Source: Gemmatimonadota bacterium
GTDB taxonomy: Bacteria > Gemmatimonadota > Gemmatimonadetes > Palauibacterales > Palauibacteraceae
Direction: 5' to 3'
DNA length: 45,122 bases
Assembly (NCBI GenBank): GCA_029262175.1
Contig: JAJCZV010000222.1
Span: 1-45,122, forward strand
Under the pieces are notes generated by a model. The model was not told where the DNA came from. It did not search any database and saw only the letters and a list, made by a program, of their open reading frames with translations. The position numbers were made by a program, and so were the translations under genes. Within the stretch, counting starts at the first letter, position 1. Every line of letters begins with the position of its first letter. This document shows positions 1-8,147 of the stretch, piece by piece.

Positions 1-1329
1 GAGATGGAGTTTGTCGCGATCCGCGAGGGGCTGGACCCGGAGTTCGTTCGATCCGAAATCGAGCGCGGGCGGGCGATTATCCCCGCAAACATCAACCACC
101 CCGAGCTCGAACCGACGGCGATCGGGAGAAACTTCCTCGTCAAGATCAACGCGAACATCGGGAACTCCGCGGTCACTTCATCGATTGAAGAGGAAGTGGA
201 GAAGATCCGATGGGCCACGCTCTGGGGCGCGGATACCGTGATGGACCTTTCGACGGGCGCCAATATCCACGAGACCAGGCAATGGGTTCTTCGGAACTCA
301 CCGGTGCCCATCGGGACCGTCCCCATCTACGAGGCCCTGGAGAGAGTGGGCGGGGCGCCGGAAGACCTCACTTGGGAAGTGTATCGCGACGTGATCGTCG
401 AACAGGCGCACCAGGGTGTGGACTATTTCACCGTTCATGCGGGAGTCCTCTTGCGTTACGTCCCGCTCACCGCAAACCGAGTCACCGGCATCGTGTCGCG
501 GGGTGGCTCGATCATGGCCAAGTGGTGCATGGCGCACCACCAAGAGAGCTTTCTATACACGAACTTCCGCGAGCTGTGTGAGATCATGGCCACCTACGAT
601 GTATCGTTTTCGCTGGGCGACGGCCTCAGGCCGGGATCGATCGCCGACGCCAACGATGAAGCCCAGTTCGCCGAACTGAAAACGCAAGGGGAGCTTACGC
701 AGATCGCGTGGGAGCACGACGTTCAAGTGATGTGCGAGGGCCCCGGGCACGTGCCGATGCACAAAATCCAGGAGAACATGGACAAACAACTGGAGTGGTG
801 TCACGAGGCGCCGTTCTACACACTGGGCCCGCTCACGACCGACATTGCGCCGGGCTACGACCACATCACGAGCGCGATCGGTGCGGCGATGATCGGGTGG
901 GCGGGCACGGCGATGCTATGCTACGTCACACCTAAGGAGCACCTCGGACTGCCAAACCGCGACGACGTGAAAGCCGGGGTGATCGCATACAAGATCGCGG
1001 CACACGCAGCGGATCTCGCCAAGGGGCACCCTGGAGCGCAAACACGCGACGACGCCTTGTCGAAAGCCCGATTCGATTTTCGTTGGGAGGATCAGTTCAA
1101 CCTCAGTCTCGACCCGGTCACGGCTCGCGAATTCCACGACGAAACGCTGCCGGCTGCGGGCGCGAAGATCGCTCATTTCTGTTCGATGTGCGGACCAAAG
1201 TTTTGTTCGATGAGGATCACGCAGGAAGTTCGCGAGTACGCCGCCGAACGGTCGCTCGACGCAGGCGAGGCGATCGAAGCGGGTCTTCGCGAGAAGGCGG
1301 CGGAGTTCAGATCGGGCCAACCGGCTTGA
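1..1329 (+). CDS. thiC: Phosphomethylpyrimidine synthase ThiC, 5'-truncated by the window edge
   Basis: This radical-SAM enzyme converts aminoimidazole ribotide to hydroxymethylpyrimidine phosphate in thiamine synthesis, in the cytosol. The frame is open from base 1 and starts in the middle of the conserved block Glu-Met-Glu-Phe-Val-Ala-Ile-Arg-Glu, so the Met at position 4 is internal and the start lies outside the window. The conserved blocks IIPANINHPE, NIGNSA, STGANIH and EGPGHVPMH are all present. The C-terminal cluster motif Cys-x2-Cys-x4-Cys (CSMCGPKFC) is at 1180-1206 and is intact. About 442 residues are visible, against roughly 430 to 650 in the family. Neither a THI-box riboswitch nor a partner thi gene can be seen, because the upstream side is cut off. 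The glycosyltransferase gene follows after 28 bp. Confidence 0.97.
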   Translation, partial: EMEFVAIREGLDPEFVRSEIERGRAIIPANINHPELEPTAIGRNFLVKINANIGNSAVTSSIEEEVEKIRWATLWGADTVMDLSTGANIHETRQWVLRNSPVPIGTVPIYEALERVGGAPEDLTWEVYRDVIVEQAHQGVDYFTVHAGVLLRYVPLTANRVTGIVSRGGSIMAKWCMAHHQESFLYTNFRELCEIMATYDVSFSLGDGLRPGSIADANDEAQFAELKTQGELTQIAWEHDVQVMCEGPGHVPMHKIQENMDKQLEWCHEAPFYTLGPLTTDIAPGYDHITSAIGAAMIGWAGTAMLCYVTPKEHLGLPNRDDVKAGVIAYKIAAHAADLAKGHPGAQTRDDALSKARFDFRWEDQFNLSLDPVTAREFHDETLPAAGAKIAHFCSMCGPKFCSMRITQEVREYAAERSLDAGEAIEAGLREKAAEFRSGQPA

Positions 1330-1357
1330 ACCAGTTTCACTGGGAGTCGGACGCGCC

Positions 1358-2797
1358 ATGAACGGATGGGGCAGTACGCTTTATCTAGTCGTGCTCGCCT
1401 TGCTCGTGCCTTTCGGCGCGCACCGGCTTCGCTTGCTCTGGCTACGCTTACGTCGGCCACCCCGATCCGAGGCCGAAACGTGGACCGGCGCGCTGCCGGT
1501 GGTGACGGTGCAGCTTCCGATCTACAACGAGGCGAACGTCGTCGCGCGTTTGATCGACACGGTCTGCGCGCTCGACTATCCGGTGGACCGGCTGGAAATT
1601 CAGGTACTCGACGACTCCGATGACGAGACCGTCGAGCGCGCCGCAGACCGCGTAGCAAGTTGGCGAGCACGAGGTTTCGACATTCACCACGTGCGTCGCG
1701 GGACGCGCGATGACTTCAAGTCGGGGGCGCTGGCGCTCGGTGCCGAAAGGGCTCGCGGCGAGTTCGTGCTCGTGCTGGATGCCGACTTCGTCCCGCCGCC
1801 TGAGTTGATCCGATCGTTGTTGCCGCCGTTCAGCGATGGCTCCGTGGGTGCCGTGCAAGCCGCATGGGACCATCTGAATCGAGACGCGAACTGGTTGACC
1901 CGCGCTCAGGCGCTTTTTTTGGACGCGCATTTCGCGATCGAACACGAAGCCAGGTACCGCGCCGACCTCTTCTTCAATTTCAATGGTTCGGCGGGTATGT
2001 GGCGCCTCCGGTGCATCGAGGAGTCCGGTGGCTGGCAGGGCGATACGCTTACGGAAGACATCGATCTGAGTTACCGGGCGCAAATCGCGGGTTGGCGGTT
2101 TGTCTATCGAGACGCCGTTCGCGTCCCCGCAGAGCTACCCACGGGCCTTCGGTCTGTCGAGATCCAGCAGAGTCGATGGACCCAAGGCGGGATCCAAAGC
2201 GCCCGGAAATTGTTGCCCTCCGTGTTTCGAGCTCCGCTCCCGATGGCAGTAAAGCTCGAGGCGGCCGCACATCTACTCGGTCATGCGGTACACCCGCTCA
2301 CCCTTCTCCTCGGCATCACGTTGGCCGCGTTCGGCTGGCTCGGTGCGCCGGGGTCCAATCTCCCGGGCTGGATCCATGCGATGGCGCTCGGCCTGGCGAC
2401 GATCCCCTTTGTTCTCTTCTACGGTCTAGCGGGTCGACTGCGAGACCGATCGAGTGGGCTCGTTCGGGACGTTGGCGCTGCCATGCTCTTGGGCTTGGGG
2501 TTGGGCGTGCCCCTCACGGCTGCGGTGGTGCGTGCGCTGCGTCGTACGCCGACGCCGTTCGAACGCACACCCAAGCGGGGGTTCGAACAGACGGTCCCGT
2601 ATCGCGCGGACCTCGCTCGGCTGCCGGCCTTGGCTCGCGCGGTGCTCGCCCTGGCACTCGCCGGAGCCACGGCAAAGATCGCGAGTCTGGGTCTGGTGAC
2701 TGCCCTACCCTTCACGGCGCTGTTCGCCACCGGGTATCTGGTCACGACTCGAGAGTCGATGCGACGTCCGGCTCCGCCAGCCGTCCCAGGCCAGTAG
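1358..2797 (+). CDS. Cellulose-synthase-like family 2 glycosyltransferase, membrane protein
   Basis: This is a processive-type GT2 enzyme expected to transfer sugar from a nucleotide sugar at the inner membrane. The product has 479 residues. An N-terminal hydrophobic segment lies at about residues 7-22. The catalytic domain shows DDSDD at 85-89, DAD at 141-143, the acceptor-base pair Glu-Asp at 233-234, and QxxRW at 270-274. Three to five hydrophobic segments follow between about 305 and 465. The ATG is preceded by GGGAG about 11 bp upstream. The last 93 bp overlap the convergent GT-C gene. Family members make glucan, mannan or glycolipid headgroups; the actual product cannot be read from sequence. 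The neighbouring GT-C and DPM1-like genes suggest a glycan or glycolipid module. Confidence 0.9.
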   Translation: MNGWGSTLYLVVLALLVPFGAHRLRLLWLRLRRPPRSEAETWTGALPVVTVQLPIYNEANVVARLIDTVCALDYPVDRLEIQVLDDSDDETVERAADRVASWRARGFDIHHVRRGTRDDFKSGALALGAERARGEFVLVLDADFVPPPELIRSLLPPFSDGSVGAVQAAWDHLNRDANWLTRAQALFLDAHFAIEHEARYRADLFFNFNGSAGMWRLRCIEESGGWQGDTLTEDIDLSYRAQIAGWRFVYRDAVRVPAELPTGLRSVEIQQSRWTQGGIQSARKLLPSVFRAPLPMAVKLEAAAHLLGHAVHPLTLLLGITLAAFGWLGAPGSNLPGWIHAMALGLATIPFVLFYGLAGRLRDRSSGLVRDVGAAMLLGLGLGVPLTAAVVRALRRTPTPFERTPKRGFEQTVPYRADLARLPALARAVLALALAGATAKIASLGLVTALPFTALFATGYLVTTRESMRRPAPPAVPGQ

Positions 2798-3985
2798 CGC
2801 GAGGGGCGACCCGTGGATCAGCCCACTCAACCAGGCCGGCTCCGGCCACGTACCCGTCGCGAGGTACGTGTCACGTCCGGCATACGCGAAGAAAATCGTC
2901 CCGGTGTAGAGAAGCCAGCCACGGCTCCGATATTTGCAGGCGAATGGAAGGACCCACAACAGATACCACGGGTGGAGCGTCGGCGAGAGGATCAACGCCG
3001 CACCGATCGTCCAAAACAACGTGCGGCCCAGCGTCCATCGACTCATCAGCGAACGGATGACGATGGACAGAACGACGGTGGCGCCGATCCATTTTGGCAG
3101 ATCTTCCGGACCGGGCAGGTACTCGAGCAGTCGATAGAGGCCCGCGTTGAATTCCCATATGTCCGCATACGTGCGGAGGCCGGCGAACAGCATCGAGCCG
3201 GCGGACGCAAATGGGATGTAGAGGATAAGCGGCACGGCCACGGCCAACGCCGCAGCGACCCAACCGTGTCGGCGCCACAAAAGCGGCACCACCGCCAGCG
3301 GGGCAAACTTGATCGAGGCGCCGAGACCGAGCATCAACCCCGCGCGACCGTGCTGAGCCGCCTCAGCGAATACGAGACCCGCGACCATGGCCGCGATACC
3401 CACGGGATCGAGGTGTCCGCCCCAGGCCACTTCGACCAAGAGGAGCGGCGACCACAGATACAACAGCAAGGGCGTCCGGCCTTCCGCAGCCGACCAACGC
3501 TCCAGAAGCCAGGCGACGACGAGGTCGGCCATCACCCATGCGAGTTTGAACAACCACCACGTCGGACCCAGCCATGCGAGCGCCACGAATATGACCTGCG
3601 CGCCCGGTGGATAGATCGTCGAGACATCTGGATGATTGATGATCGACCACCAATCGGTCCGCAGCGACTCGAGTTCCTCCGCGGCGGGAGCGTATGCGAA
3701 CGGATTCACTCCCGAGCGCTGAACCCACCCGTCCCAGACGTAGCGGTAGATGTCCTCCGACAGCTTCGGCAGAAGCGGAAGCATGCCGATCCGGAGCAGA
3801 ACTCCCGAGACCCAGATCTGCTTTCGAGTCAGATCGCCAGCGTTCGACACGGCTGCCGCGTAGGCCAGAAACGCGGTTGCAAACAGGAGCAGCGCTGGGA
3901 CCGGCGTCGCCGACCCGACCCATGCGAGAGCCCAGAGCGCGATCGCTTCGACGGCCACGAGCGCCAGTACCCATCTCGCGGTCAT
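2705..3985 (-). CDS. GT-C type polyprenol-phosphate-sugar-dependent glycosyltransferase (GT87/DUF2029-like)
   Basis: The product is a 426-residue polytopic membrane protein with about ten hydrophobic segments. Residues 76-100 carry the block Ser-Glu-Asp-Ile-Tyr-Arg-Tyr-Val-Trp-Asp-Gly followed by Gly-Val-Asn-Pro-Phe. That block is typical of GT-C mannosyltransferase-like enzymes, in which the acidic loop after the first segments is catalytic. Such enzymes take sugar from polyprenyl phosphate on the periplasmic face. I chose the ATG at 3985 because it directly precedes the first hydrophobic segment; the upstream extension is arginine-rich and looks non-coding. The start is only 14 bp from the divergent DPM1-like gene, and the 3' end overlaps the GT2 gene by 93 bp. 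The acceptor is unknown. Confidence 0.85.
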   Translation of the reverse strand: MTARWVLALVAVEAIALWALAWVGSATPVPALLLFATAFLAYAAAVSNAGDLTRKQIWVSGVLLRIGMLPLLPKLSEDIYRYVWDGWVQRSGVNPFAYAPAAEELESLRTDWWSIINHPDVSTIYPPGAQVIFVALAWLGPTWWLFKLAWVMADLVVAWLLERWSAAEGRTPLLLYLWSPLLLVEVAWGGHLDPVGIAAMVAGLVFAEAAQHGRAGLMLGLGASIKFAPLAVVPLLWRRHGWVAAALAVAVPLILYIPFASAGSMLFAGLRTYADIWEFNAGLYRLLEYLPGPEDLPKWIGATVVLSIVIRSLMSRWTLGRTLFWTIGAALILSPTLHPWYLLWVLPFACKYRSRGWLLYTGTIFFAYAGRDTYLATGTWPEPAWLSGLIHGSPLALLAWDGWRSRTSHRLSSRDQIPGGEQRREG

Positions 3986-3999
3986 GCCTTGGGCCCCGT

Positions 4000-4716
4000 G
4001 TGAAGGTCGCGATCTTGATTCCCGCCCGGAACGAGGCGGATGCGCTGCCAAAGATCGTGTCCGCAACCGTGCGTGCCGGCTACGACGCGGGCAGCATCGT
4101 CGTCGTCGACAACGGGTCCACGGACGGGACCGGAGACGTCGCTCGCCAGCTCGGGTCGACCGTCGTCGAAGAGCCCCGCGCGGGTTACGGTCAGGCGTGT
4201 CTGGCAGGGATCGCGTGGCTGCGGGACAACCAGCCACCTGAGGCGCTGGTGTTCCTGGACGCGGACGATTTTAGCGCCGCCGGACAACTTGACACGCTGT
4301 TGGATCCGATCGCGCGAGACCACGCGGACATGGTGATTGGCGAGCGCCGTTCTTCGGGGGTCGGCGGCGTCCGATGGCACGCGAAAGTCGGCAACCAAAT
4401 GGTCCTCGCGGCGCTCCGGTGGCTCTACGGATCGAAGGTTCGCGACATGGGTCCCTTCCGCGCCATTCGGTGGCGAACGCTTGAATCGCTCGCCCTCGAC
4501 GACACGAACTACGGTTGGTACGTCCAGATGCAGGTCCGCGCGCTGCGCGGAAAACACCGGGTGAAAGGGCTCGAGGTCGCCTTCGAGCGTCGGACCGTCG
4601 GAAAATCCAAGGTATCCGGTAGCCCCACCGCGTCGGTTCGCGCCGGCTGGGGCATGCTCAGTACGCTCGCGATCGAGATCCTGCGGCGCCCTAGGACTAA
4701 CCCCGAGCCGAAATAA
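4000..4716 (+). CDS. DPM1-like family 2 glycosyltransferase (polyprenyl-phosphate sugar synthase type)
   Basis: The product is a 238-residue soluble GT2 domain. The nucleotide-sugar-binding region contains PARNE, the Asp-Asn-Gly-Ser-Thr-Asp-Gly-Thr block at 37-44, and the metal motif Asp-Ala-Asp-Asp at 87-90. The tail around GKSKVSG matches dolichyl-phosphate mannose/glucose synthase-like proteins. These load sugar onto polyprenyl phosphate, which would supply the donor for the adjacent GT-C enzyme; this link is inference from the pairing. The GTG at 4000 begins right at the domain. The frame stays open upstream to 3694, but that part lies inside the divergent gene and looks random. There is no C-terminal membrane segment, unlike some GtrB-type relatives. 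The 3' end overlaps the next minus-strand gene by 20 bp. Confidence 0.88.
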   Translation: MKVAILIPARNEADALPKIVSATVRAGYDAGSIVVVDNGSTDGTGDVARQLGSTVVEEPRAGYGQACLAGIAWLRDNQPPEALVFLDADDFSAAGQLDTLLDPIARDHADMVIGERRSSGVGGVRWHAKVGNQMVLAALRWLYGSKVRDMGPFRAIRWRTLESLALDDTNYGWYVQMQVRALRGKHRVKGLEVAFERRTVGKSKVSGSPTASVRAGWGMLSTLAIEILRRPRTNPEPK

Positions 4717-5008
4717 AGAGTTGTTGCAGCATCGCTCGAGGGAGTTCGATCGCCCGCCGAACGACGCGCGCCGGGGTCTCCTCGAGGATGACGGCGGCCG
4801 TATCGTAGCGCAGTTCTCCGCATCGAAACGACAGCCGCCCACGAACCAGGTCTCCTGAGACCGGCTCTATAAGGACCAGGGTCTGCCAACAATCTTCGCC
4901 CTCTTCGAAGGTCCCGATCGCGGTCTCGCGCTCGGCTTCATCCCACATTTGGAGTTGCGGGCGATCGTTCTCGCCTCCCCCACCCCCGTTGACCTGATAA
5001 CCAGCCAT
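4697..5008 (-). CDS. Hypothetical protein, 103 residues
   Basis: I do not recognise this protein. It begins with a five-glycine stretch and continues with an acidic, beta-rich domain with regularly spaced aromatic and charged residues, two cysteines, and a basic C-terminal helix (Arg-Val-Val-Arg-Arg-Ala-Ile-Glu-Leu-Pro). There is no signal peptide or membrane segment. It follows the 122-residue gene on the same strand after 12 bp, so the two may be co-transcribed. Its 3' end overlaps the convergent glycosyltransferase gene by 20 bp. The codon pattern is similar to the flanking genes. A small cytosolic protein is likely. Confidence 0.6.
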   Translation of the reverse strand: MAGYQVNGGGGGENDRPQLQMWDEAERETAIGTFEEGEDCWQTLVLIEPVSGDLVRGRLSFRCGELRYDTAAVILEETPARVVRRAIELPRAMLQQLFISARG

Positions 5009-5020
5009 CCCCCCTCCACT

Positions 5021-5389
5021 TCAACCCGCGTCACGCGTCTCGTCTGTGAGCTGACGCCATAATCCCATGAGATACCGCTCGTACCGCTCGGGCTCCGCCT
5101 CGTAATCCTGCCGCCAAGCTTCGAAGTCGGGCAGCGGCACGTTTTCGCGGAGTCGTTTTGTGGCGAGGCGAACCATCATCCGAAAGCCCAGTTGCCCGGA
5201 TTGGAGGCCCTGAGCCCTCGCCTCTTCCTCTACGATCTCGTAGATCCGCTCGTCCGAGAGCGAAAGAAAGATCTCCGTAAGCTGCGCAGAACAAAAATCC
5301 GCGTACTTCGCTCTTAGGACCAACTCGGTGGGTTCGACCACACCTTGCGAGTCCTCGACCACGCCGGAATGCCCCGTGTCGGAGGCCAC
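5021..5389 (-). CDS. Hypothetical protein, 122 residues, mostly helical
   Basis: I do not recognise a family. The sequence is acidic and helical, with a segment resembling a small all-alpha domain (LSDERIYEIVEEEA, then RMMVRLATKRLRENVPLPDF). The end is rich in Tyr, Trp and Glu. There is no signal peptide or membrane span. It lies 12 bp upstream of the 103-residue gene, with which it probably forms a two-gene unit. The unit has a 115-bp gap upstream, to the RHH-like gene, containing a weak 6-bp hairpin (GGGAGC at 5441 with GCTCCC at 5457). Function is unknown. Confidence 0.6.
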   Translation of the reverse strand: MASDTGHSGVVEDSQGVVEPTELVLRAKYADFCSAQLTEIFLSLSDERIYEIVEEEARAQGLQSGQLGFRMMVRLATKRLRENVPLPDFEAWRQDYEAEPERYERYLMGLWRQLTDETRDAG

Positions 5390-5504
5390 AAACCCCTCAT
5401 CTTCAGTCTCGTGCCCACGAGCGGAACTCGCTCATGCTGAGGGAGCGATTTAGCCTGCTCCCCCATCGAGCGTCAACGTCGGGGGTGGCGAGGAACGGTG
5501 TTTT

Positions 5505-5684
5505 CTAGAGATCCGAGGGGCCGGTCGCGAGTTCCTCGAAGATGATCTTGCGGGCCAGCGCGTATTGGATGGCGCGGCCCAGAAAGTCCGGATCCCTCTC
5601 TCGGACTCGTTCAACGTCAGCAACCAGGTCTTCGGGAAGGTCGACGACGAGGTTCACGGGACGAGTCCGGGCTGCTGGGATCAT
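5505..5684 (-). CDS. Small ribbon-helix-helix-like protein, candidate
   Basis: Fifty-nine residues. The core (RPVNLVVDLPEDLVADVERV, then a second helix ending KIIFEEL) has the strand-helix-helix rhythm of small CopG/Arc-like or toxin-antitoxin antitoxin-like proteins. The frame is open upstream to an ATG at 5879, which would give 124 residues, but the added part has a poor, arginine-rich composition. I therefore prefer the ATG at 5684. No clear ribosome binding site is visible for either start. No partner toxin gene is adjacent. A DNA-binding role is inference. Confidence 0.4.
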   Translation of the reverse strand: MIPAARTRPVNLVVDLPEDLVADVERVRERDPDFLGRAIQYALARKIIFEELATGPSDL

Positions 5685-6063
5685 CGGCGCAGGGGTGCTT
5701 TCGAAAAAAGGAAATTGATCGACGTAGGGCGATCGTCTCCGAAGCCGTAATCGTGTTCCCCCCAACGGCTTCGTTTCGGTAAGCGAGGATATGAGCGCGT
5801 TTCTGGTCTTGCAAGCTGCGAAGTCGATCGGGCCAAGATCACAGGTCCGTGTAAAAGTCTGTATCTCACTATGCATCAACAGTTTATGGGACTGTTGATC
5901 GTTCGTGGAAAAGTGCTCATCTCTGTGGATTGCGAGATGACCCCGAGCGTCGCCCTACCCCGGGGCCTCGGGAAAAGGCGCGTGATTCGGCTCGATGAAG
6001 GATCGATGCTGCGCGCGCAAGCCCAGCATCGGTTCTGCGATTTTTTTCAAAAAAGTAAGATCG
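5685..6063. other. Intergenic region with two hairpins
   Basis: This region holds no convincing gene. It contains a perfect 9-bp inverted repeat at 5875-5899. A second 8-bp stem lies at about 6005-6032 (CGATGCTG with CAGCATCG), followed nine bases later by seven T residues and then six A residues. No plus-strand gene ends just upstream, so the T-run is not clearly a terminator. The sulfatase-like gene ends at its right edge. Confidence 0.5.
5875..5899. repeat. Perfect 9-bp inverted repeat, 7-nt loop
   Basis: ATCAACAGT at 5875-5883 pairs exactly with ACTGTTGAT at 5891-5899. It lies upstream of the small RHH-like gene on the minus strand, so it may be an operator or a transcript hairpin. No T-run follows. 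Confidence 0.55.
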
Positions 6064-8001
6064 CTACGGGCGGGACTGGGGACTTCTCGGCACCTCTGAA
6101 GACGGCGGCGGACACCACTGCGGCGGCGCACCCATGGGAGCGATCGCAGAGCGAAGATCACGCACGACCTCGGCGAGATCTGGGTCATCGACGAGATTCC
6201 TGTGCTCCTCTGGATCTCTGGCGAGGTCATAGAGTTCTTCGGTCGCGTCAGGATTGCAGATGTAGTGCAGCGGGCCCGAAACCAGCGACTGCATCTCGAG
6301 TCCGCGGGCGATCGGATACCACGGCTGCTCGACCAAGCCTCGGGCGAGCTGCGACATGGCGGGAGAGACGTCGTCGGGTCCGCCTGTGGCTGAGCCGTCC
6401 CAGGCCCCACGCAACGACTGCCCGGGCCAAGTCGACGCACCCGCCACGGCGAGATCCAAGATCGTGGCCGGTACATCGATCAGCGAGACGGGGTTTCCGA
6501 TCCTCAATCCCTGTGCGAGTCCGCCCGGTGGACGGATCAACAGGGGGACGTGCGTGAGGGGCGGATACAAACTCTGGACGTGACCGAACAGTCCCTTTTC
6601 GCCCATGTGCTCACCGTGATCGGACGCGAGCACGATCAAGGTGTTGTCCAGCAATCCTCGGGCGTCGAGGTCAGCGATCATCTTCCCGATTTCTGCGTCG
6701 AGATACGCGATCGATGCTTCGTACAACGCCAACTCCGTCTGGATCTCCGTGGGGGACATGGCCCACCGACCCTCGTGTCGTGCGTTGACGCCCCGGAGCA
6801 GATTGTGGCGGTGCTGAACGCTTGGGCGGACGCCGTCCACGCCGAACCGACGGCGGTACTCCGAAGGCGGCTCGTAGGGCTCATGCGCATCGAAGAAGTT
6901 CATGAACGCAAAGAAGGGACGTTCGGGATCGCTGCGGTCGTCTAGCCAGTCGGAAAGGTGGCCGCGTAGGTCGGCGGCCGTCTTCCGGTGCAAGAGTTCG
7001 TGGTGCCCGAGTCCGGCTCGGATCCAATTCGTTGTCGCCAGCGTGCGGCCAAGCGAGGTCGAGAGCACGACCTGTCCCTTCGAGATCGGAAAGTCTTCGT
7101 ACCGCGCGAAGCCGCGCCCCAGGCCAAACTGTCGCGCACCGTAGGAAAGATTGGCGACGAGCCCGACGGTCGAGTACCCGGCGCCGGAGAGCGCCTCTGC
7201 CAGCGTGTACTCCGCTTCGTCGAGAGGATCGCTCCAACCGACCGACAGCTCGTGCGGCCACCGGCCGGTGAACATCGAAGCGTGTGACGGGAGCGTCCAG
7301 GGCGCGGTGCTGATCGCTCGGTCGAACACGATCGATTCCTCGGCCAGTCGTTCGATCGCAGGCGACGTTTCGAGTTCGCGACCGTATAAGCCGAGGCTCT
7401 TTGCGCGTACCGTATCGAGGATGAGCAGCAAGACGTTCGGCGCCTCGGGCGCCCACGCTCCGAGTTCGTCGAGTGCACGCCGTTCACGTCGAGACTCCAA
7501 CCCGAGGCTGGCGACGGCCGCCGAGGCGACGAGAATCGAGAAAACCGGAGTCAAGATTCTCGTCGCACGTCGAATCGATCCAGATCGCGACCGCGCGTGC
7601 AATCCGATCCGGATCGCGACGCCGAACGCCAGCAGCCAGACCGCGATGGGGTGTAGAGCGTAGGGGAACATCTCGAGCCAACCGACCAGACCGAGCCCGA
7701 GAAAAACCGCGACGCCGAAGCCAGGCCCCCGACCCGCTGGCGTTAGACGCGCGAGCGCGATGACAGGCACGAGAATCAGAAATGCGGACGCGTAGCCAAG
7801 TGGTGCCATCCACACGACTTGTGGCGTTATGTGGGTGAGTACCTCGCGCACGAAGTGGCGCCAGGCAAGGCCGACCACTTCGCCGAAGCCGATGCACAGG
7901 CCGATCGTGACCGCCAGGATGGCGGTGTCCGTCAAGCTCCACGGGCGGTCACCTCCGCTTGGTGCGGGCCCGCCCGTGTTCGCGCCAGCGGGTGCGCTCA
8001 C
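6064..8001 (-). CDS. Membrane-anchored sulfatase / phosphotransferase-fold protein (alkaline phosphatase superfamily)
   Basis: The product has 645 residues. About four or five hydrophobic segments occupy the first third, followed by a periplasmic catalytic domain. That domain starts with the metal-binding block NVLLLILDTVRAKSLGLYG (first metal Asp at about residue 196), continues with APWTLPSHASMFTG, and includes ASDHGEHMGEKG. The position that is Cys or Ser in true sulfatases (C/S-x-P-S-R) is Thr236 here, as in phosphoethanolamine or lipoteichoic-acid synthase-type transferases. A headgroup transferase or phosphodiesterase is thus as likely as a sulfatase. I chose the GTG at 8001 because a strong purine-rich site (GGGGAGGGGAGG) precedes it; an ATG at 8085 is the alternative. 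The gene is divergent from the FabL-like gene, across 146 bp. Confidence 0.85.
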   Translation of the reverse strand: MSAPAGANTGGPAPSGGDRPWSLTDTAILAVTIGLCIGFGEVVGLAWRHFVREVLTHITPQVVWMAPLGYASAFLILVPVIALARLTPAGRGPGFGVAVFLGLGLVGWLEMFPYALHPIAVWLLAFGVAIRIGLHARSRSGSIRRATRILTPVFSILVASAAVASLGLESRRERRALDELGAWAPEAPNVLLLILDTVRAKSLGLYGRELETSPAIERLAEESIVFDRAISTAPWTLPSHASMFTGRWPHELSVGWSDPLDEAEYTLAEALSGAGYSTVGLVANLSYGARQFGLGRGFARYEDFPISKGQVVLSTSLGRTLATTNWIRAGLGHHELLHRKTAADLRGHLSDWLDDRSDPERPFFAFMNFFDAHEPYEPPSEYRRRFGVDGVRPSVQHRHNLLRGVNARHEGRWAMSPTEIQTELALYEASIAYLDAEIGKMIADLDARGLLDNTLIVLASDHGEHMGEKGLFGHVQSLYPPLTHVPLLIRPPGGLAQGLRIGNPVSLIDVPATILDLAVAGASTWPGQSLRGAWDGSATGGPDDVSPAMSQLARGLVEQPWYPIARGLEMQSLVSGPLHYICNPDATEELYDLARDPEEHRNLVDDPDLAEVVRDLRSAIAPMGAPPQWCPPPSSEVPRSPQSRP

Positions 8002-8147
8002 GCCCTCCGCCTCCCCTCCCCGTGCTACGTCTGAAACCTGACCTCGGAGTACCCACCCTGCAGTTGTGCAAGCGGCGGACCGCATCGCTATTCTGCTCAG
8101 ATAGATCGGGCGCGGCACGGAGACGATCCGGCGCTCGGCCACGAGAC

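Noticed and set aside
1864..3060. Plus-strand open frame of 398 codons across the GT2 end and GT-C gene
   Set aside because: It overlaps two well-supported genes, is rich in Arg, Pro and Ser, and has no recognisable domain; long antisense or shifted frames are common in GC-rich DNA.
2813..4003. Plus-strand open frame of 396 codons opposite the GT-C gene
   Set aside because: Antisense shadow with Arg/Gln/Asp-rich composition; the opposite strand has clear membrane protein motifs.
6005..6053. Hairpin followed by a T-run as terminator for a plus-strand gene
   Set aside because: No plus-strand gene ends upstream, nine bases separate stem and T-run, and the minus-strand direction lacks T residues after the stem.
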